From: a virus
Virus record (IMG/VR): IMGVR_UViG_3300034071_000820
Span: 1 to 21,626 of that record
Strand: one strand, 5' to 3'
DNA: 21,626 nt
Below the pieces are notes generated by a model that worked only from the letters and a program-made list of their open reading frames with translations, was not told the DNA's origin and did not search any database. Of this stretch, positions 21,270 to 21,626 are shown one piece after another (position 1 is the first letter of the stretch; every line of letters begins with the position of its first letter). The position numbers and the translations under genes are program-made.

Positions 21270-21607
21270 GTAATCCACGCAAAGCAAAAGGTTCCAGCGC
21301 AGAAAGAGATGTAGTTAATTGGCTAAAGAAATGGTTTCCTTATGCAGAGCGTAGAATTGCAGGTGCACATCTAGACAAAGGAGACATAGCAGGAGTTAAT
21401 GGTGTAGTTATAGAAGTAAAGAACCACATAAAGTTAGACCTGTCTGCATGGGTAAAAGAACTAGAAGTAGAAATTAAAAATGATGAAGCATGGACAGGTT
21501 TAGTAATACACAAACGAATAGGTAAAGGAGATGTAGGAGAATGGTATGCCACAATGCCAGCAAAAATATGGATAGAATTAATAAGGAAAATCTTAGATGA
21601 TAAGTGA
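21266..21607 (+). CDS. Hjc-like PD-(D/E)XK nuclease, possible Holliday junction resolvase
   Basis: This 113-residue protein starts at GTG 21266, overlapping the ATPase stop (GTGA) after the ribosome binding site CAGGAG. It shows the Hjc-like layout: KGSSAERDVVNWL (8-20) with Glu13, RRIAGAHLDKGDIAG (29-43) with Asp40, and VVIEVKNHIK (47-56) with Glu50-x-Lys52, the metal-binding core. This family cleaves branched or nicked DNA as dimers. Resolution of replication or packaging intermediates is the likely role. Its length (113 aa) is close to small phage and archaeal resolvases. The stop region overlaps the start of a further gene. Confidence 0.87.
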   Translation: MSNPRKAKGSSAERDVVNWLKKWFPYAERRIAGAHLDKGDIAGVNGVVIEVKNHIKLDLSAWVKELEVEIKNDEAWTGLVIHKRIGKGDVGEWYATMPAKIWIELIRKILDDK

Positions 21608-21626
21608 GTTATTAATTTTGTTTACA
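21597..21626 (+). CDS. Start of a further gene, cut by window edge
   Basis: An ATG at 21597 overlaps the end of the Hjc-like gene and is preceded by TAAGGA about 10 bases upstream. It reads MISELLILFT to the end of the window without a stop. The ten residues are mostly hydrophobic, so a membrane protein is possible. Only ten codons are visible, so this is tentative. Confidence 0.4.
   Translation, partial: MISELLILFT

Overview
This window looks like part of the genome of a tailed double-stranded DNA bacteriophage (or an unintegrated phage contig) with an AT-rich genome. The host is probably an actinobacterium. This rests on the portal type, the actinobacterial-style transglycosylase ending in Trp-Tyr, and the DUF932 and DUF4192-like genes, which are common in actinobacteria and their phages. 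A low-GC freshwater actinobacterium would fit, but that is inference. I found no integrase, tRNA, CRISPR array or insertion sequence. I also recognise no major capsid or tail gene; these may lie beyond the left edge.

The left half (1-12435) is a tightly packed minus-strand virion operon. In transcription order it holds a large terminase with an N-terminal helix-turn-helix segment, the portal, a proteasome/HslV-like Ntn-hydrolase at the usual prohead-protease position, a small Pro/Gly-rich protein, a giant 1834-residue protein, a 495-residue protein, and a protein cut by the window edge. Genes overlap by 1 nt or are separated by only a few bases.

Between the divergent operons lies about 930 bp without a gene (12436-13362). 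From about 12630 to 13357 it is a dense chain of long helices, many nested and several with G-U pairs that form only when the plus strand is the RNA. I read this as a giant structured noncoding RNA, in the style of the ornate phage RNAs GOLLD and ROOL; the family is unproven. Its 3' end contains competing pairings around the ribosome binding site of the first plus-strand gene.

The right half (13363-21626) is a plus-strand operon of small genes with a near-uniform Shine-Dalgarno, AAAGGAGAT. It encodes two possible OB-fold proteins, two Cys-rich probable zinc proteins, a run of microproteins (two of them single-pass membrane proteins) leading into a secreted lytic transglycosylase, a second structured RNA candidate (about 16162-16299), a DUF4192-like/DUF932 pair, and a DNA-processing set: RecB/Cas4-like nuclease, a companion protein, a RecA-fold ATPase related to the DnaB C-terminal domain, and an Hjc-like PD-(D/E)XK nuclease. 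GC-rich hairpins recur just upstream of the Shine-Dalgarno of many genes. One of them, before the RecB-like gene, carries a perfect anti-Shine-Dalgarno in its loop.
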